Positions 1 through 7,062 of a stretch of 16,779 nt of DNA are shown in pieces. A model generated the notes under the pieces. It made no database searches. It had not been told where the DNA came from and worked only from the letters and a program-made list of their open reading frames with translations. A program made the position numbers and the translations under genes. Source of the stretch: JACQFK01 sp964619955 (GTDB taxonomy: Bacteria > Planctomycetota > MHYJ01 > JACPRB01); the NCBI GenBank assembly GCA_964619955.1, contig CAZUJF010000060.1:1-16779 (forward strand), read 5' to 3'. Every line of letters begins with the position of its first letter. Positions within the stretch are counted from its first letter, which is position 1.

Positions 1-894
1 TCCCAGTCGCCTGAAGGCGAGGGGTTTGCTGATCCCCGAGGTGGGGACTCTAAACAGCTCGCCAGCCCAGCTTCCCATTCCTCCCCTCGGGGGTTCCTGA
101 AGCCTGAAGCGGATGGCCGATCAGTCGCGAGGCCTGAAGCCAAGCAAACTCAAGAGGAGAACGCTCGCCTACGGCAACGTGTCGATGATTTGGAAGCGCG
201 TCTTAGTACGGTCCCCCCTTCCGAAGGGGAAGCCCGCAACGCGGAAGAGGTCTACAAACAACTGAGACGTCCGACAATCGAAGAGGATCCAAGAGCGTTT
301 ATGAGGGCAACAGGGTTGCTTGCGGAGCTTCGACCCACGATGACTCCAATCTTCGTAAAGAAGTACCGGGAGGCCAAGCCACAGCACGACACCATTGCAT
401 TCGAACTGGCCTTGGGGTCGGGAGGACCGGAAGCCGCGGCGCTACTCAAGGAGATCCTGGGCGACCCATCCGTTTCGCAAGCAACACGCGTCGCGGTTGG
501 GATTAGCCTGACAGGGCAAGGATTGCTCACACAAATGGCGTCTTCAGTCCCTGTCGATTCGGAACTAGCTAACCTTGGCATGAGCTCGCTGGCGCTTTCG
601 AATCCCTTTGAACGGCTGGCTGGGATCGGCATCTTGGGTCTTCAGTTCACCGACTCGTCGCGCTCGGCGCTTCAGAGCCTTGTGGTTCAGGAGAAGGATG
701 AGCAGATAAGGATAGCGGCTCTTCTGGCATTGGGGCGAGTGGGGGACCGTTCTACGCTCGAATATCTCCAAAGCTATGCGACTTCGTCATCACCGACTTT
801 GCTATTGGATCAGGAAGAGGTTGAGGGAAAGGCCCCTTCAATAAATAGCACGCTGCTACGCACACTTCAAAAGCTGTCCCGGAGATTCCCTTAA
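1..894 (+). CDS. Coiled-coil/HEAT-like repeat protein, 5'-truncated by window edge
   Basis: The frame is open from the first base of the window to a TAA at 892-894, so the gene starts upstream; a TTG at 190 is only an internal codon. The visible part encodes about 297 residues. Residues 1-50 or so are Pro/Gly/Ser-rich linker with repeated P-E-G/A motifs. Next comes a short heptad-like stretch (EENARLRQRVDDLEARL) that reads as a coiled coil. The rest is alpha-helical, with HEAT-like units; the clearest is near the C-terminus (IRIAALLALGRVGD). No catalytic motif is seen and I do not recognise the protein. By eye its GC is in the mid-50s percent with many A/T third positions, unlike the strongly GC3-biased neighbours, which suggests transfer or relaxed selection. 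It converges on the HEAT gene at 981. The 86 bp between the two stops hold no convincing terminator. Confidence 0.6.
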   Translation, partial: SQSPEGEGFADPRGGDSKQLASPASHSSPRGFLKPEADGRSVARPEAKQTQEENARLRQRVDDLEARLSTVPPSEGEARNAEEVYKQLRRPTIEEDPRAFMRATGLLAELRPTMTPIFVKKYREAKPQHDTIAFELALGSGGPEAAALLKEILGDPSVSQATRVAVGISLTGQGLLTQMASSVPVDSELANLGMSSLALSNPFERLAGIGILGLQFTDSSRSALQSLVVQEKDEQIRIAALLALGRVGDRSTLEYLQSYATSSSPTLLLDQEEVEGKAPSINSTLLRTLQKLSRRFP

Positions 895-980
895 GAGAAG
901 ACTCGCTGCTCCGCTGGGGGAGGCATGGTGCGGGTCGCGACTTCGCTTGCCGAAAGACGTGCACAACTGACCGGTTACGG

Positions 981-2624
981 TTAACCGATCCCCTGGGTCT
1001 TCAGCTTCGCCTTCGCGACCTTCCCTTCCGGCTTCGCGGCGAAGCGCTTCGCCACGAGCTTGAGGATCTCCCCGCCCAGTTCCCGCTCCGCCCCCTGCCG
1101 CTCCGCGAGCGCGAAGCCGAGGTAGAGCATCCCTTCCGCGCCGAGCAGCGCGGACTCCTTCTCCAGCTGCTTCAGGAAGGGGAAGCCGTCCTTGCGGGAC
1201 ACCTTCAGGAAAAGCTGGATCGCGTTGCCCTGGTCGCGGCCCGCGTTCGCCGGGTCCAGAGCCTGCTGGCGCAGCTGCGCGATGCCGAGGGCGAGGTCCC
1301 CCTCGGGCGTCGAAAGATCGTCCCGCTGCAGCAGGCGGAGGACGCGCTCCGCCGCTTCGTGTTTGCCCTTCTTCAAGAGCTCGCGGCTGCGCTCGAGCGC
1401 CTCCTTCTTCGCCAGATCGGGCGAGGCGGCGCGCACGATTTCAAAGAATGCCTGGAAGCCGCTCTGCTTCTTGTCCAGCATCGACAGCGTCCGCGCCATG
1501 CACTTCTTCACCAGCGCCTTGTCCAGGACGTTCTTGAAGGTCTTGAGCACATTGACGAGCTTGAAGGCCCTCATGACCCCGTCCTGCTGGTCGAGATCCT
1601 GATCCTCCAGCGCCTTGACGAGCAGGCCCACGTAATCCGGGTTCGAGCGGAGCGAAACGTCCGCCGTCTCGGCCAGGCGGGGGTCGTTCCCCAGCAGGGC
1701 CTCGACCAGCGCATCGCCCGCCGCCGAGGAGCCCGCCGAGCCCAGCGCCTTGAGCGCGTAATGCCGGACCGGCCCCACGCTGCTCTTGAGCAGCTTCTGG
1801 ATCCGCGCGGCGTTCTCCTTCCCGGCGGGCAGCTTCCAGAGGATCTCGAGGGCGGGCTTCACGGTGCCCGCGAAATCCGCCTCGTCCAGCAGGTTCAGCA
1901 GCCGTCCGACCCCGTGCGAGGCGGCCTTCCCCTCCAGCGGGACCAGGGCCAGCGCCTGGAGCGCCGCCGTGCGCACCCCGGGATCCGCCTTCCGGTCGGC
2001 GAACTCCAGGAGCAGCTTCGCGGCGGAGGGGTCCTTGAAGGCGCCCGCGACGGACAATGTGGCGGCGAGGGCCGCTTTCGATTTCTTCACTTTGGCGGAG
2101 CCGGCGAAGTCCAGGAGCTTCGCAAGGGCCTTCGACTTCTCGCCCTCCTTCAGGCCCTCGATCCGCGCCCGGTACGTCCCCACCGCCTTCCGCACGGTCT
2201 CCGGATCCGCGTCGAGCAGCCCCGCGCACAGCGTGTCGAGCGGATCGACGCCGGGCAGCCGGGACAGCACCTCGAGCACGCCCTGCCGCACTTTGGGATC
2301 CTTCTCGTCGAGACGCTCCCGCAGCGCCGCGGCCGCGGGGGCCCCGGCCTCCAGCAGCAGCTGGGTGACGCGGGCGCGGAGATGTTCGGGCCCCGCCAGG
2401 TGCGCGACGAGGTGCGGGACGGCGGCCGGCAGATCCGTCGCCGCGAGCGCCTCGATCGCGTAAAGCCGGAGCATGTCGTTCTCCGACTTCAGCGCGCCCA
2501 GCAGCGCCTTCTTCACGGCGGGATCCTTCGGCCTGAGTTCGCGGAGCACGCGGGCCACGGCGATGCGCAGCTCGGCGTCGCCCTCCTCCAGCATGCGGCA
2601 AAGCCGGTCGAGTTCACCCGCCAT
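981..2624 (-). CDS. HEAT-repeat protein with C-terminal TPR-like helices
   Basis: The product has 547 residues and is almost entirely alpha-helical. Residues about 1-340 form a run of HEAT-type helical pairs with typical signatures such as ELRIAVARVLREL, LRLYAIEALAAT and VRHYALKALGSAG. The C-terminal 200 residues are Lys/Ala/Leu-rich helices resembling TPR or solenoid repeats (KKGKHEAAERVLRLLQ). There is no signal peptide, membrane segment or catalytic motif, so a cytoplasmic scaffold or protein-binding role is the natural inference; the partner is unknown. The ATG start is well supported: a perfect AGGAGG at 2630-2635, 5 nt upstream, overlaps the TAG stop of the phosphatase gene. That makes it the second gene of a two-gene operon driven by the promoter at 3420-3448. 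Antisense frames are open for long stretches here only because of high GC. Confidence 0.85.
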   Translation of the reverse strand: MAGELDRLCRMLEEGDAELRIAVARVLRELRPKDPAVKKALLGALKSENDMLRLYAIEALAATDLPAAVPHLVAHLAGPEHLRARVTQLLLEAGAPAAAALRERLDEKDPKVRQGVLEVLSRLPGVDPLDTLCAGLLDADPETVRKAVGTYRARIEGLKEGEKSKALAKLLDFAGSAKVKKSKAALAATLSVAGAFKDPSAAKLLLEFADRKADPGVRTAALQALALVPLEGKAASHGVGRLLNLLDEADFAGTVKPALEILWKLPAGKENAARIQKLLKSSVGPVRHYALKALGSAGSSAAGDALVEALLGNDPRLAETADVSLRSNPDYVGLLVKALEDQDLDQQDGVMRAFKLVNVLKTFKNVLDKALVKKCMARTLSMLDKKQSGFQAFFEIVRAASPDLAKKEALERSRELLKKGKHEAAERVLRLLQRDDLSTPEGDLALGIAQLRQQALDPANAGRDQGNAIQLFLKVSRKDGFPFLKQLEKESALLGAEGMLYLGFALAERQGAERELGGEILKLVAKRFAAKPEGKVAKAKLKTQGIG

Positions 2625-2629
2625 ATCCG

Positions 2630-2635
2630 CCTCCT
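2630..2635 (-). promoter_or_regulatory. Shine-Dalgarno AGGAGG of the HEAT gene
   Basis: A consensus AGGAGG lies 5 nt before the ATG at 2624 and shares bases with the TAG stop of the upstream phosphatase gene (2634-2636). This fixes the start and implies translation reinitiation or coupling. It contrasts with the phosphatase gene itself, which has no Shine-Dalgarno. Confidence 0.8.
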
Positions 2636-3410
2636 AAACCTTCACGCTCTTGATGGACGCGAGCATCTTCCGGTGCAGCGCGGGCCCCGCGCCCAGGAAG
2701 TCCCCGTGAAAGACGTCGACGGGCCCGCCCTCGAGATTCGTGACCTTCGCGCCGGCCTCCTCGAGGATGACGACGCCCGCCGCCATGTCCCAGGGGCCCA
2801 GCCGCATCTCCCAGAAGCCGTCGAAGATGCCGGCGGCCGTCCAGCAGAGATCCAGCGACGCCGCGCCCATGCGCCGGATCGCCCGCGCGGTCATCAGGAA
2901 CTCGGCGAAGTACTTCAGGTTCACCTTGCGCCATTCGAGGTTGTACGAGAAGCCCGTGCAGAGCAGCGCTTCGCCGAGCTTGCGGCAGGGGGACACGCGA
3001 AGGCGCTTTCCGTTCTTGAACGCCCCGCCGCCCCGCCCCGCCCAGTACATCTCGTCCAGCATCGGCGCGTAGGTCACCCCGGCCATGAGCCGCCCCCGGA
3101 ACTCGTAGGCCAGCGTCACCGTCCAGATCGGGAATCCATGGGCGTAGTTCGTCGTGCCGTCGATGGGGTCGATGTACCAGCGGTGCTCGGATTCCCCCGT
3201 GCGCCCGCCCTCCTCGGCCACGATGGCGTGGTCCGGGAATTCGCGCCGGATGGCCTTCACGATCATCGCCTCGGAGGCGGTGTCCATGTCCGTGACGAGG
3301 TTCCCCGCCCCCGCCGATTTGAAGCTGATGCGCCGCCGCCCGGACTGGTTCTTCTTGAGGAAGGCGCCGGCTTTGAGGGCGATGGTCCGGGCGAAGTCGA
3401 GCTCGCGCAT
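2634..3410 (-). CDS. Inositol monophosphatase family phosphatase (SuhB-like)
   Basis: The 258-residue product has the size and all hallmarks of the Mg2+-dependent inositol monophosphatase family, which hydrolyses sugar- and inositol-type phosphate monoesters. It shows NLVTDMDTASE near residue 40, the acidic metal ligands in VAEEGG, metal-binding motif 1 DPIDGTTNYAHGFP, and motif 2 WDMAAGVVILEEAGAKV near the C-terminus. The specific substrate (inositol-1-phosphate, histidinol-phosphate, fructose-1,6-bisphosphate, 3'-phosphoadenosine phosphate) cannot be told from sequence; SuhB-like is the broadest fair label. The frame stays open upstream for about 210 codons, but homology begins at MRELDFARTIALKAG. 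A promoter sits immediately upstream, so translation from a longer start is not possible from that transcript. No Shine-Dalgarno precedes the ATG, in line with a leaderless mRNA. The gene is followed by the HEAT gene. Confidence 0.9.
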   Translation of the reverse strand: MRELDFARTIALKAGAFLKKNQSGRRRISFKSAGAGNLVTDMDTASEAMIVKAIRREFPDHAIVAEEGGRTGESEHRWYIDPIDGTTNYAHGFPIWTVTLAYEFRGRLMAGVTYAPMLDEMYWAGRGGGAFKNGKRLRVSPCRKLGEALLCTGFSYNLEWRKVNLKYFAEFLMTARAIRRMGAASLDLCWTAAGIFDGFWEMRLGPWDMAAGVVILEEAGAKVTNLEGGPVDVFHGDFLGAGPALHRKMLASIKSVKV

Positions 3411-3419
3411 AGGAGGGCC

Positions 3420-3448
3420 GTGATAGCATCCCCGCACGGGGGTGTCAA
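3420..3448 (-). promoter_or_regulatory. Sigma70-type promoter of the phosphatase-HEAT operon
   Basis: Read on the minus strand: TTGACA (3448-3443), a spacer of exactly 17 bp, then TATCAC (3425-3420). Only 9 nt separate the -10 from the ATG at 3410, so transcription should begin 0-3 nt before the start codon, giving a leaderless or almost leaderless mRNA. The spacer holds an inverted repeat CCCCG-CA-CGGGG (3430-3441). The -35 continues as TTGACACCCC, as at the gldA-like promoter. Confidence 0.75.
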
Positions 3449-3464
3449 AGAATGGGTGGGACGC

Positions 3465-3493
3465 TTCTCCGGGGGCGTTCCGCGTCCTACAAT
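3465..3493 (+). promoter_or_regulatory. Possible promoter of the DUF4013-like gene
   Basis: A good -10, TACAAT (3488-3493), lies 22 nt before the start codon at 3516. At 17 bp spacing the -35 would be the weak TTCTCC (3465-3470). It is divergent from the phosphatase promoter within a 105-bp intergenic region. The -10 is reasonable; the -35 is poor. Confidence 0.4.
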
Positions 3494-3515
3494 CCAGCGA
3501 CGAGGAGGAGGACTC

Positions 3516-4637
3516 ATGGAAGCCGCCGGCGGCCGTAAACCCAGCCCCGAGGAGCTTGAGGAGGCGTACCGCCTCGCCTCCGAAAAGGCGCGGGAGCTTC
3601 CTGCCGATGCCGACGCCCAGCTCCTCGCGGGCCAGGCGGCCGAGGCCCTGGGACGGCGCCTGGAGGCCTACACCGCGTACTTCAGGGCCGCGAACCTGGA
3701 TCCGGCCAAGGCCTTCCTGCTTCCCAAGCTCCGGACCCTGGCCGCCTCCCCCGAGGAGAAGGCCCAGGTCGCCCGGATCAGCCGCCGGCCCACGTCGTTC
3801 CGCGCGGCCATCGGCGGAGCGTTCGCCTACCCGCTTCGCGGCAAGGGGCTCGCCCTGCTCGTGATGGGCGCGCTGCTGGTCTGGTTCCTCCGGCTCCTCG
3901 GAGGCCGGGGCGGCTTCTCCACGGTGTCCGCGTTTCCCGCCGCGTTCGCGACCGCCTTCCTGTGCATGTTCTACGTGGACATCTGCTCGAGCACGGCCAT
4001 GGGCGGCGAGGATCTTCCCGACTGGCCCGACATCACCCACTTCCAGGAATTCATCGTGGACTGGGCCAAACTGGCGCTTCCCGGCATCGTCTCCTTCCTT
4101 CCCATCCTCCTCGTGATGTTCCTGTTCTTCATGGGAATCCTGGGCGGCCCGTCCGCAGCGGATTCCTTCCCCGAGGAGCGCCCGACGACCGCCGTCGAGG
4201 ATGACGACGACGACGACGCCCCCGCAAGAACGCCGGCTCCGGTGAAAGCCGCGCCCGCCGGGACGGCGACGGGGCCCGGCGGACTCTGGCTGGCCGCAGG
4301 CGCCGCCTGGGCCCTGCTGGGCATGACCTACCTCCCGATCGCGATCCTGGGCAACGTCATGTTCGGAAATCCTTGGGCCTGCCTCCAGGTGCCGTACCTG
4401 CTTCGATCCGCGCGCAGCAGCTTCCGGGATTACGCGCTCTGCCTGGCGGTCTTCTACGGGCTGGGGTTCCTGATCACCGGGCTCGAGACGGCGGCCCGCC
4501 TGCCGGGGCTCTTCCTGGTCGGGGGCATCCTCCCCGTCTTCGCCGAAATCTACGGCGCCTCGGTCCTGATGCGCATCCTCGGACTGTTCTACCTCACCAA
4601 CCGCGCCCGGCTGGGCTGGATGCCCGTGTCCGTATGA
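3516..4637 (+). CDS. DUF4013-like polytopic membrane protein with N-terminal TPR-like helices
   Basis: The product has 373 residues. Residues 9-90 form a soluble helical region resembling one or two TPR units (AYRLASEKARELPADADAQ, then an EAYTAYFRAANLDP repeat-like helix). Hydrophobic segments follow at about 111-128, 134-154, 186-211, 256-282, 305-322 and 330-358. The segment GGEDLPDWPDITHFQEF between segments 2 and 3 resembles the LPxWxDxxxxF hallmark of DUF4013-type membrane proteins; function is unknown and the family call is from memory. An acidic/Pro-rich linker at 217-255 contains six Asp in a row, encoded by GAT plus five GAC units at 4203-4217, a slippage-prone tract. The ATG is chosen because a GAGGAGGAGG Shine-Dalgarno lies just upstream; the open frame extends far upstream only as antisense shadow. 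Its TGA overlaps the next ATG (ATGA at 4634-4637). Confidence 0.8.
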   Translation: MEAAGGRKPSPEELEEAYRLASEKARELPADADAQLLAGQAAEALGRRLEAYTAYFRAANLDPAKAFLLPKLRTLAASPEEKAQVARISRRPTSFRAAIGGAFAYPLRGKGLALLVMGALLVWFLRLLGGRGGFSTVSAFPAAFATAFLCMFYVDICSSTAMGGEDLPDWPDITHFQEFIVDWAKLALPGIVSFLPILLVMFLFFMGILGGPSAADSFPEERPTTAVEDDDDDDAPARTPAPVKAAPAGTATGPGGLWLAAGAAWALLGMTYLPIAILGNVMFGNPWACLQVPYLLRSARSSFRDYALCLAVFYGLGFLITGLETAARLPGLFLVGGILPVFAEIYGASVLMRILGLFYLTNRARLGWMPVSV

Positions 4638-5623
4638 AGATCGTCACGACCCTCCTGCTGGCCGCGCTTGTCGGCTGCGGAAGCCCCCCCGCGGAGTCGC
4701 CGCTCGACGCCCTCGTGCCGCGCATCCTCCAGGAGGACCGCATCCCGGGCGCCGTGATCGTCGCCGGGGATTCCGACGCGGTCCGCTACCGGAAGGCCTT
4801 CGGCACGGCGAAGTCCGACACGATCTTCGATCTCGCCTCCTGCACCAAAGCGGTGGCGACCGCCACCGCGGCGCTGCTGCTGGTCGAGCAGGGACGCCTG
4901 TCGCTGGATCAGCGCCTCGGAACGCTCGTGACCTGTTTTGAGGGGCGCGGGATCACGATCCGCGACCTGCTCCGGCACCGCTCCCGCCTGCCCGCCTACC
5001 TGACCCCGGCCGGAAGCGGCCCCGAGGCCATCCTTGCGGAGTTCGCGGCGCTCCCCCCGCTCAAAGCCGACTTCACGTACAGCTGACTCAACGCCATCTC
5101 CCTCGGCCGGGCGGTCGAGCTGGCGGCGGGTTTGCCCCTGGGGGACTTCCTGCAGAAGCAGGTCTTCGGTCCGCTCGGCATGAAAGACACGGGCTGGTTC
5201 CCGGATCCGAAACGCTGCGCGCCGACCACGCCGGAGCTCTCGGGGCGCGTCCACGACCCCCTCGCCCGGGCCTATCTGACGGCCGACCATCACCCCGGAA
5301 ACGCCGGGCTGTTCTCCACCGCGGACGACCTCGCGATCTTCTGCCGCGCGCTGCTGTCCGGAAGGATCCTGAAACCGGAGACCCTGGCGCTCATGTTCAG
5401 CCCCGGACCGGGACCGGACCGCCGCGGCCTCGGCTGGGACGTCTTCGAGAGCCGGCCCTGGGCGCCCGGCGTGGGCCACACGGGCTTCACCGGCACGCTG
5501 GTCTGGATGGACCCGGCCGCGAAGCGCTTCCTGATCCTGCTGGACAACCGGACCTACCACGGCGAGAAGGTCGTCACGGACCGCCGGCTGCGCGAGGCGG
5601 CGCTCGCCACCTTCAATCCATAG
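4634..5623 (+). pseudogene. Beta-lactamase-family serine hydrolase lipoprotein interrupted by an in-frame TGA
   Basis: The frame begins with an ATG overlapping the previous stop and ends at TAG 5621-5623. It would give 329 residues but is broken by TGA at codon 151 (5084-5086). Both halves are in the same frame and both carry family motifs. These are a lipoprotein signal with lipobox LVGC (Cys15), the catalytic S69-C-T-K72 (SxxK), HRSRLP where HTSGLP is usual, Tyr149-Ser150 of the YxN/YSx motif with the stop at its third residue, and H282-T-G (GHTGFTG). This is the penicillin-binding-protein-like serine hydrolase fold: class C beta-lactamase relatives, esterases and D-aminopeptidases. Exact substrate is unknown; the lipobox suggests membrane anchoring outside the cytoplasm. 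No other damage is seen, so a base error, a very recent mutation or recoding all remain possible. If the TGA acts as a stop, the product lacks half the active site. Confidence 0.8.
5102..5119 (+). other. Hairpin just downstream of the in-frame TGA
   Basis: CTCGGCC-GGGC-GGTCGAG forms a 7-bp stem (one G-U pair) with a GGGC tetraloop. It starts 15 nt after the TGA at 5084-5086. Position and an apical G are compatible with a bacterial SECIS-like element, but such a stem is easily found by chance in DNA this GC-rich. Confidence 0.3.
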
Positions 5624-5649
5624 ATCGGATCCGCGCCGCCTGATAGAAT
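5621..5649 (+). promoter_or_regulatory. Possible promoter of pyrK-hxlB
   Basis: TAGAAT (5644-5649) is a good -10, 8 nt before the ATG at 5658. At 17 bp spacing the -35 is the weak TAGATC (5621-5626), which overlaps the TAG stop of the hydrolase frame. If used, the transcript would start about 0-2 nt before the ATG, so it would be leaderless, which fits the absence of a Shine-Dalgarno. Confidence 0.4.
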
Positions 5650-5657
5650 CGCGGCCG

Positions 5658-6473
5658 ATGCAGGCCATCTACAACGGCGACGCCGCCGTCCTCCGGCAGA
5701 CCCGCCTGTCCCCGAACTGCCTGAAGCTCACGCTCTCGCTGCCCCCGGGCGACCCCGTGACGGCAGGGCAGTTCTGCCACATCCAGGTCCAGAAGGGCTC
5801 CGATCCGCTGCTGCGGCGCCCCTTCAGCTACTGGGACGTGCGCCCCGCCGGGAAGATGCAGGAGGCGGACCTCCTCTACACGGTCGTCGGCCGCGGCACG
5901 GAGCTGCTCGCGCGCAAACAGCCCGGCGAGCCGGTCGGCTTCCTCGGCCCCCTCGGCGTGGGCTTCACGCCGAAGCCGGACGCCCCGGTCTGGATCTTCG
6001 TCGCCGGCGGCGTCGGCATCGTGCCCTTCCACTTTTTCGCGAAACAGGCCCGCGCCGCCGGGATACGGTCCCGCATGATCCTGCTCTTCGGCGGCCGCAC
6101 CCGCTCGATGCTTTACGGCATCGACGACTTCCCGGCCCTCGGCGTCGAAACCGTCGCCGCGACGGAGGACGGCTCGCTCGGCGAGAAGGGCCTCGTCACG
6201 AGCCTCCTCGAAAACCGGCTGGCCTCCCTGCGGGGATCCCCCCTGCAGCTGTACACGTGCGGACCCGACCGCATGATGCAGGCCGTCATCCGCATCGCCC
6301 GGCGGGAGAAGATCCCCTGCGAAGCCTCGCTTGAAAAGCACATGGGCTGCGCCCTCGGGGCCTGCGGGGCCTGCGTCACGAAGGTCGTCGCGGACGGCGC
6401 GGACGGCTGGCGCTACTCCCGCATCTGCATGGACGGACCGACCTACGACGAGAAAGCGCTGGTCCTCGAGTGA
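5658..6473 (+). CDS. pyrK: Dihydroorotate dehydrogenase B electron-transfer subunit (PyrK-type flavin/2Fe-2S protein)
   Basis: The 271-residue product has the layout of PyrK, which passes electrons from the flavin/quinone side of class 1B dihydroorotate dehydrogenase to NAD+ in pyrimidine synthesis. Seen in order: a beta-barrel FAD domain with RRPFS (53-57), the nucleotide-binding loop VAGGVGIVP (115-123), CGPDRMM (201-207), and a C-terminal 2Fe-2S site with Cys231, 236, 239 and 257 (C-x4-C-x2-C-x17-C). The closing RICMDGPTYD matches the PyrK tail. The family also includes related flavin/FeS reductase subunits of hydrogenases and other oxidoreductases, and no pyrD is in the window, so the partner is inferred. 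There is no Shine-Dalgarno; a -10-like TAGAAT sits 8 nt upstream of the ATG. The stop overlaps the GTG of hxlB (GTGA). Confidence 0.85.
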   Translation: MQAIYNGDAAVLRQTRLSPNCLKLTLSLPPGDPVTAGQFCHIQVQKGSDPLLRRPFSYWDVRPAGKMQEADLLYTVVGRGTELLARKQPGEPVGFLGPLGVGFTPKPDAPVWIFVAGGVGIVPFHFFAKQARAAGIRSRMILLFGGRTRSMLYGIDDFPALGVETVAATEDGSLGEKGLVTSLLENRLASLRGSPLQLYTCGPDRMMQAVIRIARREKIPCEASLEKHMGCALGACGACVTKVVADGADGWRYSRICMDGPTYDEKALVLE

Positions 6474-7009
6474 GGGCCTACCGCGACACCATCCTGGCGG
6501 AGGTCAACCGCGTGCTCCCGCTCATCCACGAGGAGAGCTCCACGCGCTTCTGCAGGGAGCTCGCCCGCACGAAATCGGTCTACATCATCGGCGTGGGTCG
6601 CAGCGGCCTCGTGGTCCAGGCCTTCGGCCAGCGGCTCATGCATCTGGGCTTCGACGTGCACCTCGCGCAGGAGGTCACCGCCCCGGCCATCCGGAGGGGC
6701 GACCTGCTCGTGGCCTGCTCCGGCACCGGCACGACGCTCATGCCGCTCCACATGGCCCGAAAGGCGCGCCGCATCGGCGCCCGGATCGTGGCCCTCACGG
6801 CGCGGCCGAAGTCGTCCCTCGCCCGGCTCGCCCATCTCCTGATCACGATCCCCGCCCCGCTCGAACGGGGCCCGCTCACCCGCCAGCCGGCCCGATCCCT
6901 CTTCGAACAGGCGCTGTTCCTCTACCTCGACTCCGTCATCCTCACCGCGATGCACGAATTCCGGGTCTCCGGCACCAAGCTCATCCGCCGGCATGCGAAC
7001 CTGGAATGA
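6470..7009 (+). CDS. hxlB: 6-phospho-3-hexuloisomerase (SIS domain)
   Basis: The 179-residue product is a single SIS (sugar isomerase) domain of the length usual for this enzyme. It shows the family signature: VYIIGVGRSGLVVQAFGQRL followed by MHLGF near residue 35-60, TAPAIRRGDLLVACSGTGTT (phosphosugar-binding Ser/Thr loop), LFEQALFLYLDSVI, and the C-terminal RHANLE. The enzyme interconverts hexulose-6-phosphate (D-arabino-3-hexulose form) and fructose-6-phosphate in the ribulose monophosphate pathway. It serves formaldehyde fixation or, in reverse, ribulose-5-phosphate supply. Its normal partner, hexulose-6-phosphate synthase, is not in this window. The start is GTG, overlapping the pyrK stop, so the two are translationally coupled and co-transcribed. 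A more general SIS-domain phosphosugar isomerase is the alternative reading. Confidence 0.85.
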   Translation: MRAYRDTILAEVNRVLPLIHEESSTRFCRELARTKSVYIIGVGRSGLVVQAFGQRLMHLGFDVHLAQEVTAPAIRRGDLLVACSGTGTTLMPLHMARKARRIGARIVALTARPKSSLARLAHLLITIPAPLERGPLTRQPARSLFEQALFLYLDSVILTAMHEFRVSGTKLIRRHANLE

Positions 7010-7062
7010 TTCCGCGTAATATCCGGCCGCGCGCAGCGTCCTAAGAACCGGAGGAGGTTCCG

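Noticed and set aside
215..229. CCCCTT-CCG-AAGGGG hairpin inside the first gene
   Set aside because: It lies within coding sequence with a 3-nt loop and no associated signal; most likely incidental.
972..987. Hairpin CGGTTA-CGGT-TAACCG over the HEAT stop codon
   Set aside because: The stem is only 6 bp, AT-containing and without a T-tract on either strand, so it is not credible as a terminator.
3411..4040. N-terminal extension of the phosphatase frame to 468 residues
   Set aside because: The extension is antisense to the DUF4013-like gene, homology begins at 3410, and a promoter lies at 3420-3448.
1359..4637. A 1092-codon plus-strand open frame
   Set aside because: Everything before 3516 is antisense to the HEAT and phosphatase genes, with Arg/Gly/Pro-rich low-complexity translation; only the part from 3516 is a gene, supported by its Shine-Dalgarno.
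4634..5623. Alternative genetic code reading TGA as an amino acid
   Set aside because: TGA ends many genes here, including those stopping at 4637, 6473 and 7009 (+) and 12654, 13379 and 14874 (-), so global reassignment is not possible.
7017..7022. TAATAT as a -10 box for the zinc-ribbon gene
   Set aside because: No -35-like hexamer is found at 16-18 bp, and the gene may simply be read from the pyrK-hxlB transcript.
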